Source of the DNA: Euglena gracilis
Lineage: Eukaryota; Euglenida; Euglenophyceae; Euglenales
DNA: 64,000 nt
Direction: 5' to 3'
Assembly (NCBI GenBank): GCA_039621445.1
Contig: CP154956.1
Location: 39,396,553 to 39,460,552, forward strand
Shown here: piece by piece, positions 17,801-29,639 of the stretch
Layout of the letters: every line of letters starts with the position of its first letter
Numbering within the stretch: position 1 is the stretch's first letter
Notes under the pieces: generated by a model
Database searches by the model: none
What the model was told of the DNA's origin: nothing
Seen by the model: the letters and a program-made list of their open reading frames with translations, nothing else
Translations under genes and position numbers: made by a program

Positions 17801-20800
17801 GGCGTTTTTGCTGCTGGTCCCGTTTGCAGCTTGTTGGGGTTGGCTCAAATGGGGAACGGGCACGTTGCCGCGAGCCACGCCCAACCAGGTGCACACCGTT
17901 TCCGAAACAGTGACCTCCTTCCCGTCGCGGGTGAGGCGGACCCAGCGGTGGATGTGGGCGCCCGGCCGGCCCCCCGCGTAGGCGAAGGTACCTCGGAACG
18001 CCGGCCCCTCCGGGATGATGGACACCCGCGTCGCCTTTGGGGGCCCTGGACGCATGTGCCGCATGCAGCCGGGAGGGAATGGAGCACCCCAATGCTGCTC
18101 AAAAAGGAAACCCTCACGACACAGAGAGCAAAAGCCACGGTGGGTGATCCCGGAGGCAACCAGTGGCCGCACACAAAGGTTTGGAAACAGAAGAAGTTCA
18201 TGAAAAAATGCAGAAAATTGAGGAGGTCTTCAAAAGAAGAAATGGGAGTCATGTTGCAGGCAACAATACATGTCTTGGGGAGACTGACACTGTGAAATAT
18301 GTTTCTCTGGCTTCCGGAATTTCTCTTCCGGTGTTTGTATGTTCGAGGCATAAAAATACTGACAAAATGGATACAAAAACCAACCATTTTGCTTTTTCGC
18401 ATATAAAACTGTCCTCGTTAAAACAGAGCCACAAAGAAACACCTCCGATCTGTGGACGGGCATTGACAAGCATAGACAAGCAATCCCGCGCTGCTGAAAC
18501 ACACCAGGTCGAACGAAATCACTTTGTGCCGTTATCGTCACCCCATCCAGCCCCTCCACCAGGGGTGTGTACAACACCTGGCAGGGGAGACAGATAATGT
18601 GGAGGGGTTCATTGCTGAAAAAGGCAAGAGTCGCGCCTTCTTTCCAACTTCCACACATCGATCACATCGTCAAGAAAAAATACAAACAGTTTCAACGCAC
18701 ATAGACCACATCCTCATCTTTTTGCTTCAACGCTGGCGCTCCTTGGGCGTTACTGAACTGGGCCCCGACACACTCCTGCAGACCTTCAATTTCTTGTACA
18801 CCTCCGCGCTGGTGAGCACCACCGTGCGACTGTTGGTGGCTGTCGGCAGCAAGATAAAGTTGGAGCCCTGCGGCAGGAAAAGAGTCAGAGGGCAATGTAT
18901 GGTATGCAACTTGATGCAGCCCCACCAAAAAAAATGGCTGTTCCTAAATCTAATCAACTCTCCTTCGCATGCCGGCGATTGTCAAAATATTTCCATCGCA
19001 GACAGACCTGGGGTGGGGTGCTGACCTGGCAGGGGGGGGGGGACTGGAGGCTTGGGAAGCAGCTCCCCCCCCCCGAAAACAAGGGAACCTTTATTTGGAT
19101 GGTAATGTAAGGGGTGGTTTCAACCTTTTTGGAACCAGCACTTGCACAGACTTCCAGAAACATGAACTTTGTGAGCTCTATACAAAAAAATCTAACAAAC
19201 AGAAAAACTGGAAAATTAAACAATGACTTTATTTCATCAGCACTCATTTTTTCAAAGGTAACGATTCCAAATTTCTTCTTTCATTTTAATTCATTAATTC
19301 TTCGAATCTGAGAGCATAATCTGCAGTGTAGCTGAAACTCTGCAGATAGAAATATTTTGCTAAAATTTTGACGAGGTGTGTGATATGGTGGACAACAAAA
19401 TGCAGGTATGCGCACCAGTGTAGTCCTTAGCAGAAAGTAAACTCTTGTCCTAGTACATGCAAAATACACAGCAAAAATGGACAAAAAATGGCTTTATCTT
19501 GGCAAAAAAACGGGTGAACTTCGAGTAAAAAGTGATTTCTGGCAATCTTCGTCCATCCGTCCAAACACATAAAAAATGCGTTTTCGACTTTTTAAATTTT
19601 GACCACTTTCAAGCCCCAGTCTGGCCCTTGGCCAATCCTTGGGCTCAAAGGCGGTCCTCAAAGGGTGGTCCCTGAATAAAACAAAAACTTCTTGTCCTCA
19701 ATGGACCACCATGATGCATACAGAGACACCCAGGTAGACATGAGCAACATGCGCGAAAACCTGCTCGTCAGATACGTGCCACTCGATATTCCCAGCTTTC
19801 TCGACATCAACTTCTGCAACCTCTCCTTCCACCAGCACTGGAGGCTTGATTTGTAAACCCTTGGCAGCGGAACCCCCTGCGAAAAATGGAAAAAGAATGC
19901 AACATTGCTGAATCATCCTCAACATGCCATTGGATAAAACAATTTCAGGAGTTTTCGTGCTCAAAAAACTGCGACACTCAGAAAAAGGGGATGGCAGCAT
20001 AACGCCACCAAAAAAAAAGTGTGGTTCAGACCACAAAAAGAAGTGAAGGGTCTGCACCTTCTGGAAAAGGTTTAGTTCTTGATTGACAGAGGTTAAGGTC
20101 ATGGTGGGCCTCCACTCAAAAAAAAATGTATCATCACCACAGACAGGTCGACCAAGCAAGGCAAAATGGGGGCTGGGTGTGGGGTTGGTTTGCTCAGCCG
20201 GTCAGGTTGGGTCAGGTCGGGTCAGTAGGGTTGGGTCAAATCAGGCCGGGCAGGTCGGGCCAGGTCGGGTCGGGCTCGGGTCGGGCACACCGCTGACGGC
20301 GACAGGGTGGTGCACGTTGATGGTGTCCCCCCTCACGCCGTCCGCCCTCACCGGGGTGTACTGCAGCCCGAGGGTGCAGCCCTCGTCCGCGGTGTCCACG
20401 ACGTAGCAGAGCGGGTTGGGCGGGGCGAAGAAGGTGGCGTTGCCGCGGGCGTCCATGCGGTACCACTGGATGATGGGGGCAGGGGATTTCTTTGGCACCC
20501 CTGGGGCAGCAAAATGGTTGCAAAAAAGCTGCTGGCTTAAACCCCCCCAAGAGGTGGGTGTGTGGGGGGGGGGGGGGTGGCAGGAAAATAGCTGCTGGCT
20601 GGCTGGCTGGACTCTTCTGGGGGTTCGGTCCAGACATTCACTTGACGTGTATCACAATTCTGCGGCAACACACAAATTTTGGTTGGTAATACAATGGTAA
20701 TACACAAAAAGGTGATACACATATGTGATACAGAAAATTTTTTGGTGAATCACAATTTTTTGGTTTTGGTCTTCATTCAACGCCGGGACAGCCCTTGGAA

Positions 20801-22217
20801 CACGCTTGGAAAATAGAACCTCCAACAATGTAAACAGCCTTAAAAACCTCACCCCCCCCAATGTCCAATGACCGGTTACCTCTGCCCTCCGACTGTGGGG
20901 ATGGCCATTGGACATGGGGCTTTGACCAAAAAGTGTATCACCAAAAGATTTTTTGTGTATCATGTGTATCACATCGAAAAGTTTTGTGTATGAGCTGTGC
21001 ATCACCAAAAATAACTTGTTTGTGAATCACCAAAAAAAATGAAAAAAATACATTTTGTACATGAAAAACTTTCTCCATTGTCAGCTGGGGCCAGGGATTT
21101 TTTTTTCTTTGGTGACCGGGGGGGGGGGGGGGGAAGGGGGGGCAGTCATTGTTATTTTTTTAAAGCAAAAAAGTTCAACATTTTTAAGGTTTCAAGGTAA
21201 TTTTTCAAAAAGTGTTTTCTACCCACCCTCAATATCCAACAACCCACACCTTTTCGGAGGTTTGGCCAAGTTTTTGGCCCAGCACAAAGCGCCGCCGCAA
21301 AGCCCAAAGCGCGGGGCGGGAAAAAAATGACTAAAATCGGCCCAAAATAGGCCAAAATGCCATTTTTTTGCACTCCTTGGGGAGAAAAAAAATTCCAAAT
21401 TGTCAAAATTGTCTAAAATTTTTTGTGTGAAGCGCAGGAAGGAAAAATTTGACTGTTTTTAGGGGCTCCGGGTACCCTCTGATTTTCTTGGACCTCTTGT
21501 CTAACGCCCCCCCCCCCCCAGTGGGAGGACACACGCAGGAGTAAGTGAATGTCTGGTTAGGTCCCCTCCGGTTTCAGGAATCCCCTGGACAGGAGTGCCT
21601 GGCCGGCCGCCGGCGTACACCACCTCCAGGCGGATCGTCGCCCCGGGCCGGAAATCCCCGGTCATCTTCACCGTCGCCCTGGGGCGACCTGTGTGGCCCG
21701 GGGAGTTAGGAATGGGGCGAGACGTTTTGGGTAGGGTGGACCAGATGCAAAAGAGTCGGGTGAGAAGAGTGGGATCTGGAAGGAAGCGGGGGGATTGTGC
21801 AAAATTGGCTGAAATGCTTGCTCGGTATACCAAATGTGCACAGAATATGCGCTCTGCGGAAGATCTGGAGTTGCAGCAGGGGCACACCGGCAGTAATGGG
21901 AGGGGAGTCTGTGCGGACGGCATCTCCCTGACGACCTGCAGGAGCACAGTAATGCAATAAAATATTCACTTGTATTCCTCTTTTGACAATTCAGTTGGCT
22001 TTTGGGCTTTTGAAATTCACAAATGACTTCCTTTCTGGAATTCCCTGGGAAAAAAAACATGGAATGAACTGCACCGAGCGGCAGGAAATGTTGGGAGTCA
22101 TGCGACAATACACCAACGTGCACCGAGACACACCGTCATCAGAAATGGGGACGTACTCGGCAGTCAAGATCTGGCCGACATCGTCGCTTGACGGGATGTA
22201 CTTCCGGCCAGTTGCCC
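14771..22217 (-). CDS. AIR9-like protein with tandem A9 (Ig-like) domains, partial, 11 exons resolved
   Basis: Minus-strand spliced gene. The exons together repeat one pattern about every 100 residues: a G..G...Y.GG..G.....W.R first half and a Y.P...D.G..L..YTPVR.DG..GD second half. This is the A9 domain of AIR9, a microtubule-associated protein of land plants and kinetoplastids with leucine-rich repeats plus about ten A9 domains; a euglenid ortholog is expected. I see the end of one A9 domain (exons 1-2), two or three complete ones, and the first half of another. The N-terminal LRR part and both ends are missing. Most introns are GT-AG; one is clearly nonconventional and one fits both types. 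Exon numbering here is for the resolved exons only. Confidence 0.75.
15034..15148 (-). CDS. A9 gene exon 10
   Basis: Codes YAVPAPAARVLLHRQGVPP, PPSLECIKFVYVGTSMSSK: first half of an A9 domain, degenerate. Donor AAG|GTACCT. Confidence 0.6.
15222..15534. mobile_element. CAG..CTG inverted-repeat element M4, diverged 8-bp duplication
   Basis: Begins CAGGGGTGTTTTTTTTTAAGACC, ends reversed CAGGGTTTTTTTTTTTAGTCG. Flanks CATGTGGC and CACGGGGC agree at 6 of 8 positions. Sits just upstream of A9 exon 10, in the preceding intron. Confidence 0.75.
16019..16368. mobile_element. CAG..CTG inverted-repeat element M5, diverged 8-bp duplication
   Basis: Begins CAGGGGTTTTCCTGAAGACC and ends AGTCCCTG. Flanks CTTGTGAA and CTTGGAAA agree at 6 of 8. 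Longest and most diverged of the five; T-rich ends less regular. Confidence 0.6.
17111..17193 (-). CDS. A9 gene exon 9b
   Basis: Codes YLVRPARMDGLQGDWVASEP and, if the GTATGT donor at 17110 is used, SAPIEAE. A nonconventional border at 17137 (GCCCAG) would instead put the next exon in frame and fits domain length better. Confidence 0.7.
17382..17443 (-). CDS. A9 gene exon 9a
   Basis: Codes TGQSSLYTPLSEDAGCRLKC: the Y.P...D.G..L segment. The 3' border is uncertain by 1-3 nt. Confidence 0.7.
17444..17896 (-). other. A9 gene GT-AG intron, 453 nt
   Basis: ACG|GTGTGC ... TTCACAG|ACG. No other feature recognised. Confidence 0.7.
17897..18045 (-). CDS. A9 gene exon 8
   Basis: Codes PPKATRVSIIPEGPAFRG, TFAYAGGRPGAHIHRWVRL, TRDGKEVTVSET: first half of an A9 domain, very typical (YAGGRPG...RW.R). 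Confidence 0.85.
18046..18504 (-). other. A9 gene GT-AG intron, 459 nt
   Basis: G|GTGTGTTTC ... GCGTCCAG|GG. No other feature recognised. Confidence 0.7.
18505..18577 (-). CDS. A9 gene exon 7
   Basis: Codes VLYTPLVEGLDGVTITAQSD, FVRP: end of an A9 domain with YTP and DG motifs. Confidence 0.78.
18578..18783 (-). other. A9 gene intron fitting both splice classes, 206 nt
   Basis: Reads AAG|GTCTGCAGGAG ... CTCCCCTGCCAG|GTG. It can be cut as GT-AG, or two bases later as CTGCAG...GT with CAG at +4. GCAGG pairs with CCTGC. Both give the same mRNA. Confidence 0.7.
18784..18867 (-). CDS. A9 gene exon 6
   Basis: Codes GSNFILLPTATNSRTVVLT, SAEVYKKLK, 28 codons: middle of an A9 domain. Confidence 0.75.
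18868..19760 (-). other. A9 gene GT-AG intron, 893 nt
   Basis: CAG|GTTTTC ... TGCCGCAG|GGC. AT-rich, G-run near 19030; nothing else recognised. Confidence 0.7.
19761..19876 (-). CDS. A9 gene exon 5
   Basis: Codes GSAAKGLQIKPPVLVEGE, VAEVDVEKAGNIEWHVSDEQ: start of the next A9 domain with the conserved Trp. Donor CAG|GTTTTC. Confidence 0.75.
19877..20290 (-). other. A9 gene GT-AG intron, 414 nt
   Basis: G|GTGTGCC ... TTCGCAG|GG. Its first 130 nt are a GGGTC/GGTCGGGTC-type minisatellite (20180-20285 on the plus strand). Confidence 0.8.
20291..20474 (-). CDS. A9 gene exon 4
   Basis: Codes IIQWYRMDARGNATFFAP, then LCYVVDTADEGCTLGLQYT, PVRADGVRGDTINVHHPVAVS. The most typical A9 stretch in the window (YTPVRADGVRGD). 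Confidence 0.88.
20475..21590 (-). other. A9 gene nonconventional intron, 1116 nt
   Basis: Begins GTCCAGGGG and ends CCCCTGCCCCC: CAG +4, CTG -8, CAGGGG pairs with CCCCTG. Contains a block of GTGTATCACC/GTGATACAC short repeats (20680-21050), a TGTCCAATGACCGGTTA-type unit also present near 4700, and a 17-bp G run at 21119. Confidence 0.82.
21591..21688 (-). CDS. A9 gene exon 3
   Basis: Codes RPRATVKMTGDFRPGATI, RLEVVYAGGRPGTP: first half of an A9 domain. GT-AG intron before it, nonconventional intron after it. Confidence 0.82.
21888..21935 (-). CDS. A9 gene exon 2
   Basis: Codes RQGDAVRTDSPPITA. Joins the split glycine of the DG motif exactly in phase, completing the ...DGRQGD pattern. Acceptor CTCCTGCAG, donor G|GTGTGCC. 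Confidence 0.78.
22134..22217 (-). CDS. A9 gene exon 1 of resolved set
   Basis: Codes GATGRKYIPSSDDVGQILTA, EYVPISDD: second half of an A9 domain. Acceptor TTATTCAG, donor G|GTGTGTC. Confidence 0.8.
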
Positions 22218-22880
22218 CTGAATAAAATGGGGCGACATTGGTTGTTCGCTCTAGGACGTCCATACAGCTTCACATCCTCCATTATAATGCACATCCTTCA
22301 CAATAATTCACGCAGCTAAACTTGGAAGGGGGGTTGACCCGGCTGAAACCCAATCAAACTGCTGGTCACCCCCCCCCCCACGGGATAGACCCGCCCAGCA
22401 CAACAAAACCCTCCCCAAAAAAACACCGTCCGGCCCAACCTTTGGCCGGGCCGGACTGACTATTGGAGAGTTGGGGAGGTTGAGCAGCCCAAACCCTGAA
22501 ACTCCCCGGGGTCAGGGTCATGGTGGCTGTGGACGGTCCACATCTGTTTGTTCGGCTGCATGCCTCGTGCCTTTGGGCAGCCAGCGCCTCACACCGGTAT
22601 ATACTTTTTTATCTTTGTCCGGGGGCCGCCTGCCCCCTGACTCCCTACTCGCCAGACGAGCTGCATTCAGGCCTAAGCTGGATGAGGAGGTTGGAGGGGC
22701 AGAAGCCTTTTTCTGCACCTGACCGCCTTCCCCAATCAACGAATTACAGTTTTTTTCCATCTGCCCAAGGGTGCTGGATGGTTACATACACGTATATACA
22801 TGTATGCGTCATATATAAAATGCGCATTATGTTATGTGTCGTGTACATGTTACACACACATATCATACACATATGTGTGT
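22218..22880. other. Non-coding or unresolved DNA between A9 exon and microsatellite
   Basis: Probably intron of the A9 gene. Open frames on both strands around 22500-22740 but no recognisable domain or consistent splice borders. C-runs at 22371. Confidence 0.4.
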
Positions 22881-22881
22881 A

Positions 22882-23068
<187 letters not shown>

Positions 23069-23633
23069 ATGTATGTATGTATGTATGTATGTATGTATGT
23101 ATGTATGTATGTATGTATGTATGTAGGTATGTATGTATGTATATGTATGTATGTATGTAGGTATGTATGTATGTATGTATGTATGTATGTATGTATGTAT
23201 GTATGTATGTATGTATGTATGTATGTATGTATGTATGTATGTATGTAGGTTGTAAGTATGTATGTATGTATGTATGTATGTATGTATGTATGTATGTGTG
23301 TATGTATGTATGTATGTGTGTATGTATGTATGTATGTATGTATGTATGTATGTATGTATGGATGTATGTATGTATGTATGTATGTATGTATGTATGTATG
23401 TATGTATGTATGTATGTATGTATGTATGTATGTATGTACGTATGTACGTATGTATGTATGTATGTATGTGTGTATGTATGTATGTATGTATGTATGTGTG
23501 TATGTATGTATGTATGTATGTATGTATGTATGTATGTATGTATGTATTGTATGTATGTATGTATGTATGTATGTATGTATGTATGTATGTATGTATGTAT
23601 GTATGTATGTATGTATGTATGTATGTATGTATG

Positions 23634-23665
<32 letters not shown>

Positions 23666-24889
23666 TGTAGGTATGTATGTATGTATGTATGTATGTATGT
23701 ATGGTATGTATGTATGTATGTATGTATGTATGTATGTATGTATGTATGTATGTATGTATGTATGTATGTATGTATGTAGGTATGTATGTATGTATGTATG
23801 TATGTATGTATGGATGTATGTATGTCTGTATGTATGTATGTATGTATGTATGTATGTATGTATGTATGTATGTATGTATGTATGTATGTATGTATGTATG
23901 TATGTATGATGTATGTATCGTATGTATGTATGTATGTATATATGTGTGTATGTATGTAAGTATGTATGTATTTATGTATGTATATATGTATGTTTGTATG
24001 TATGTATGTATGTATGTATGTATGTATGTATGTATGTATGTATGTATGTGTGGGTATGTATGTATGTATGTATGTATGTATGTATGTATGTATGTATGTA
24101 TGTATGTATGTATGTATGTATGTATGTATGTATGTATGTATGTATGTATGTATGTATGTATGTATGTATGTATGTATGTATGTATGTATGTATGTATGTA
24201 TGTATGTATGTATGTATGTATGTATGTATGTATGTATGTATGTATGTATGTATGTATGTATGTATGTATGTATGTATGTATGTATGTATGTATGTATGTA
24301 TGTATGTATGTATGTATGTATGTATGTATGTATGTATGTATGTATGTGTATGTATGAGTGTATGTACGTGTGTCTGTATGTATGTATGTCTGTATGAATG
24401 TATGTATGTATGTATGTGTGTATGCATGGGATGATATGTATGTTGTATGTAGGGACTGTAATGGATGTAGGGATGTAGTATTGATGTATGTATGTATGTA
24501 TGTTTTATGTATGTTATGTATGTTGTAGGTATGTATGTATGTAGTATGTATGTATGTATGTATGTATGTATGTATGTATGTATGTATGTATGTATGTATG
24601 GATGTATGTATGTATGTATGTATGTATGTATGTATGTATGTATGTATGTATGTATGTATGTATGTCTGTATGTCTGTGTATCTATGTGTATATGTATGTG
24701 TGTATGTCTGTATGTCTGTCTGTATGTTTGTGTGTCTGTATGTATGTATGTATGTGTGTATGTATGTATGTATGTATGTATGTATGTATGTATGTATGTA
24801 TGTATGTATGTATGTATGTATGTATGTATGTATGTATGTATGTATGTATGTAGGTATGTAGGTATGTATGTATGTATGTATGTATGTAG

Positions 24890-24923
<34 letters not shown>

Positions 24924-25695
24924 GTGTATGTATGTATGTATGTATGTATGTATGTATGTACTGTAAGTATGTACGTATGTATGTATGTATGTATGTATGT
25001 ATGTATGTATGTATGTATTGTATGTATGTATGCATGTATGTATGCATGTATGTATGTATGTATGTATGTATGTATGTATGTATGTATGTATGTATGTATG
25101 TATGTATGTATGTATGTATGTATGTATGTATGTATGTATGTATGTATGTATGTATGTATGTATGTATGTATGTATGTATGTATGTATGTATGTATGTATG
25201 TATGTATGTATGTATGTATGTATGTATGTATGTATGTATGTATGTATGTATGTATGTATGTAGTATGTATGTATGTATGTATGTATGTATGTATGTATGT
25301 ATGTATGTATGTATGTATGTATGTATGTATGTATGTATGTATGTATGTATGTATGTATGTATGTATGTATGTATGTATGTATGTATGTATGTATGTATGT
25401 ATGTATGTATGTATGTATGTATGTATGTATGTATGTATGTATGTATGTATGTATGTATGTATGTATGTATGTATGTATGTATGTATGTATGTATGTATGT
25501 ATGTATGTATGTATGTATGTATGTATGTATGTATGTATGTATGTATGTATGTATGTATGTATGTATGTATGTATGTATGTATGTATGTATGTATGTATGT
25601 ATGTATGTATGTATGTATGTATGTATGTATGTATGTATGTATGTATGTATGTATGTATGTATGTATGTATGTATGTATGTATGTATGTATGTATG

Positions 25696-25729
<34 letters not shown>

Positions 25730-26575
25730 TGTATGTATGTATGTATGTATGTATGTATGTATGTATGTATGTATGTATGTATGTATGTATGTATGTATGT
25801 ATGTATGTATGTATGTATGTATGTTATGGATGTATGTATGGTATGTATGTATGTATGTATGTATGTATGTATGTATGTATGTATGTATGTATGTATGTAT
25901 GTATGTATGTATGTATGTATGTGTATGTATGTATGTATGTATGTATGTATGTATGTATGTATGTATGTATGTATGTATGTATGTATGTATGTATGTATGT
26001 ATGTATGTATGTATGTATGTATGTGTATGTATGTATGTATGTATGTATGTGTGTATGTATGTATGTATGTATGTATGTATGTATGTATGTATGTATGTAT
26101 GTATGTATGATGTATGTATGTATGTATGTATGTATGTATGTATGTATGTATGTATGTATGTATGTATGTATGTATGTATGTATGTATGTATGTATGTATG
26201 GTATGTATGTATGTATGTATGTATGTATGTATGTATGTATGTATGTATGTATGTATGTATGTATGTATGTATGTATGTATGTATGTATGTATGTATGTAT
26301 GTATGTATGTATGTATGTATGTATGTATGTATGTATGTATGTATGTATGTATGTATGTATGTATGTATGTATGTATGTATGTATGTATGTATGTATGTAT
26401 GTATGTATGTATGTATGTAGGTATGTATGTATGTATGTATGTATGTATGTATGTATGTATGTATGTATGTGTATGTATGTATGTATGTATGTATGTATGT
26501 ATGTATGTATGTATGTATGTATGTATGTATGTATGTATGTATGTATGTATGTATGTATGTAGTTATGTATGTATG

Positions 26576-26609
<34 letters not shown>

Positions 26610-27592
26610 GATGTATGTATGTATGTATGTATGTATGTATGTATGTATGTATGTATGTATGTATGTATGTATGTATGTATGTATGTATGTATGTATGTAT
26701 GTATGTATGTATGTATGTATGTATGTATGTGTATGTATGTATGTATGTATGTATGTATGTATGTATGTATGTATGTATGTATGTATGTATGTATTGTATG
26801 TATGTATGTATGTATGTATGTATGTATGTATGTATGTATGTATGTATGTATGTATGTATGTATGTATGTATGTATGTATGTATGTATGTATGTATGTATG
26901 TATGTATGTATGTATGTATGTATGTATGTATGTATGTATGTGTGTATGTATGTATGTATGTATGTATGTATGTATGTATGTATGTATGTATGTATGTATG
27001 TATGTATGTATGTATGTATGTATGTATGTATGTATGTATGTATGTATGTATGTATGTGTATGTATGTATGTATGTATGTATGTATGTATGTATGTATGTA
27101 TGTATGTATGTATGTATGTATGTATGTATGTACGTATGTATGTATGTATGTATGTATGTATGTATGTATGTATGTATGTATGTATGTATGTATGTATGTA
27201 TGTATGTATGTATGTATGTATGTATGTATGTATGTATGTATGTATGTATGTATGTATGTATGTATGTATGTATGTATGTATGTATGTATGTATGTATGTA
27301 GTATGTATGTATGTATGTATGTATGTATGTATGTATGTATGGATGTATGTATGTATGTATGTATGTAGTATGTATGTATGTATGTATGTATGTATGTATG
27401 TATGTATGTATGTATGTATGTATGTATGTATGTATGTATGTATGTATGTATGTATGTATGTATGTATGTATGTATGTATGTATGTATGTATGTATGTATG
27501 TATGTATGTATGTATGTATGTATGTATGTATGTATGTATGTATGTATGTATGTATGTATGTATGTATGTATGTATGTATGTATGTATGTATG

Positions 27593-27624
<32 letters not shown>

Positions 27625-28130
27625 TGTATGTATGTATGTATGTATGTATGTATGTATGTATGTATGTATGTATGTATGTATGTATGTATGTATGTATGTA
27701 TGTATGTATGTATGTATGTATGTATGTATGTATGTATGTATGTATGTATGTATGTATGTATGTATGTATGTATGTATGTATGTATGTATGTATGTATGTA
27801 TGTATGTATGTATGTATGTATGTATGTATGTATGTATGTATGTATGTATGTATGTATGTATGTATGTATGTATGTATGTATGTATGTATGTATGTATGTA
27901 TGTATGTATGTATGTATGTATGTATGTATGTATGTATGTATGTATGTATGTATGTATGTATGTATGTATGTATGTATGTATGTATGTATGTATGTATGTA
28001 TGTATGTATGTATGTATGTATGTATGTATGTATGTATGTATGTATGTGTATATAAGTATGTATGTATGTATGTATGTATGTATGTATGTATGTATGTATG
28101 TATGTATGTAGTATGTATGTATGTAGTATG

Positions 28131-28164
<34 letters not shown>

Positions 28165-28562
28165 TGTTTTTATGTATGTATGTATGTATGTATGTATGTA
28201 TGTATGTATGTATGTATGTATGTATGTATGTATGTATGTATGTATGTATGTATGTATGTATGTATGTATGTATGTATGTATGTATGTATGTATGTATGTA
28301 TGTATGTATGTATGTATGTATGTATGTATGTCTGTATGTATGTATGTATGTATGTATGTATGTATGTATGTATGTATGTATGTATGTATGTATGTATGTA
28401 TGTATGTATGTATGTATGTATGTATGTATGTATGTATGTATGTATGTATGTATGTATGTATGTATGTATGTATGTATGTATGTATGTATGTATGTATGTA
28501 TGTATGTATGTATGTATGTATGTATGTATGTATGTATGTATGTATGTATGTATGTATGTATG

Positions 28563-28593
<31 letters not shown>

Positions 28594-28623
28594 TGTATGT
28601 ATGTATGTATGTATGTATGTATG

Positions 28624-28655
<32 letters not shown>

Positions 28656-29580
28656 TGTATGTATGTATGTATGTATGTATGTATGTATGTGTATGTATGT
28701 ATGTATGTATGTATGTATGTATGTATGTATGTAGGTATGTATGTATGTAGGTATGTATGTATGGTATGATGTATGTATGTATGTAGTATGTATGTATTGT
28801 ATGTATGTATGTATGTGTGTATGTATGTATGTATGTATGTTGTATGTATGATGTATGTATGTAGTATGTATGTATGTATGTTATGTAGTATGTATGTATG
28901 TATGTATGTATGTATGTATGTATGTATGTATGTATGTATGTATGTATGTATGTATGTATGTATGTATGTATGTATGTATGTATGTATGTATGTATGTATG
29001 TATGTTGTATGTATGTATGTATGTATGTATGTATGTATGTATGTATGATGTATGTATGTATGTATGTATGTATGTATGTATGGATGTATGTATGTATGTA
29101 TGTATGTATGTATGTATGTATGTATGTATGTATGTACGTATGTATGTATGTATGTATGTATGTATGTATGTATGTATGTATGTATGTATGTATGTATGTA
29201 TGTATGTATGTATGTATGTATGTATGTATGTATGTATGTATGTATGTATGTATGTATGTATGTATGTATGTATGTATGTATGTTTATATGTGTGTGTGTG
29301 TGTATGTATGTATGTGTATGTATGTATGTATGTATGTATGTATGTATGTATGTATGTATGTATGTATGTATGTATGTATGTATGTATGTATGTATGTATG
29401 TATGTATGTATGTATGTATGTATGTATGTATGTATGTATGTATGTATGTATGTATGTATGTATGTATGTATGTATGTATGTATGTATGTATGTATGTATG
29501 TATGTATGTATGTATGTATGTATGTATGTATGTATGTATGTATGTATGTATGTATGTATGTATGTATGTATGTATGTATG
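23069..29580. repeat. (TATG)n microsatellite, about 6.5 kb
   Basis: Almost pure TATG with sparse point changes (TGTG, TACG, GATG) and single-base indels that shift the phase. Most disordered at 24430-24740 and 28750-28870. The long MYVC open frames are an artefact of a stop-free 12-nt period. It probably lies in an intron of the A9 gene, as a likely A9 exon abuts its right end. Confidence 0.98.
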
Positions 29581-29634
29581 AAAACCCCGACGTCGTACCG
29601 CTTCAACGTCAGCGGGGTGGTGAACATCGTTCCT
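29581..29634 (-). CDS. Candidate A9-gene exon next to the microsatellite
   Basis: Minus strand, acceptor TTTCCTGACAG, codes LAGTMFTTPLTLKRYDVGV, resembling the L.L.DVG segment of A9 domains; possible donor GGG|GTTTTC. The plus strand is also open (TPTSYRFNVSGVVNIVPAN), so strand is uncertain. Confidence 0.4.
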
Positions 29635-29639
29635 GCCAA

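Noticed and set aside
20160-20290. Telomere-like GGGTC/GGTCGGG repeat
   Set aside because: Not a TTAGGG-type repeat, irregular, and it sits at the start of an A9 intron.
23069-29580. Very long open frames coding (MYVC)n or (HTYI)n
   Set aside because: A product of a 4-bp repeat read in triplets (12-nt period with no stop). No start context, no complexity, frames open on both strands.
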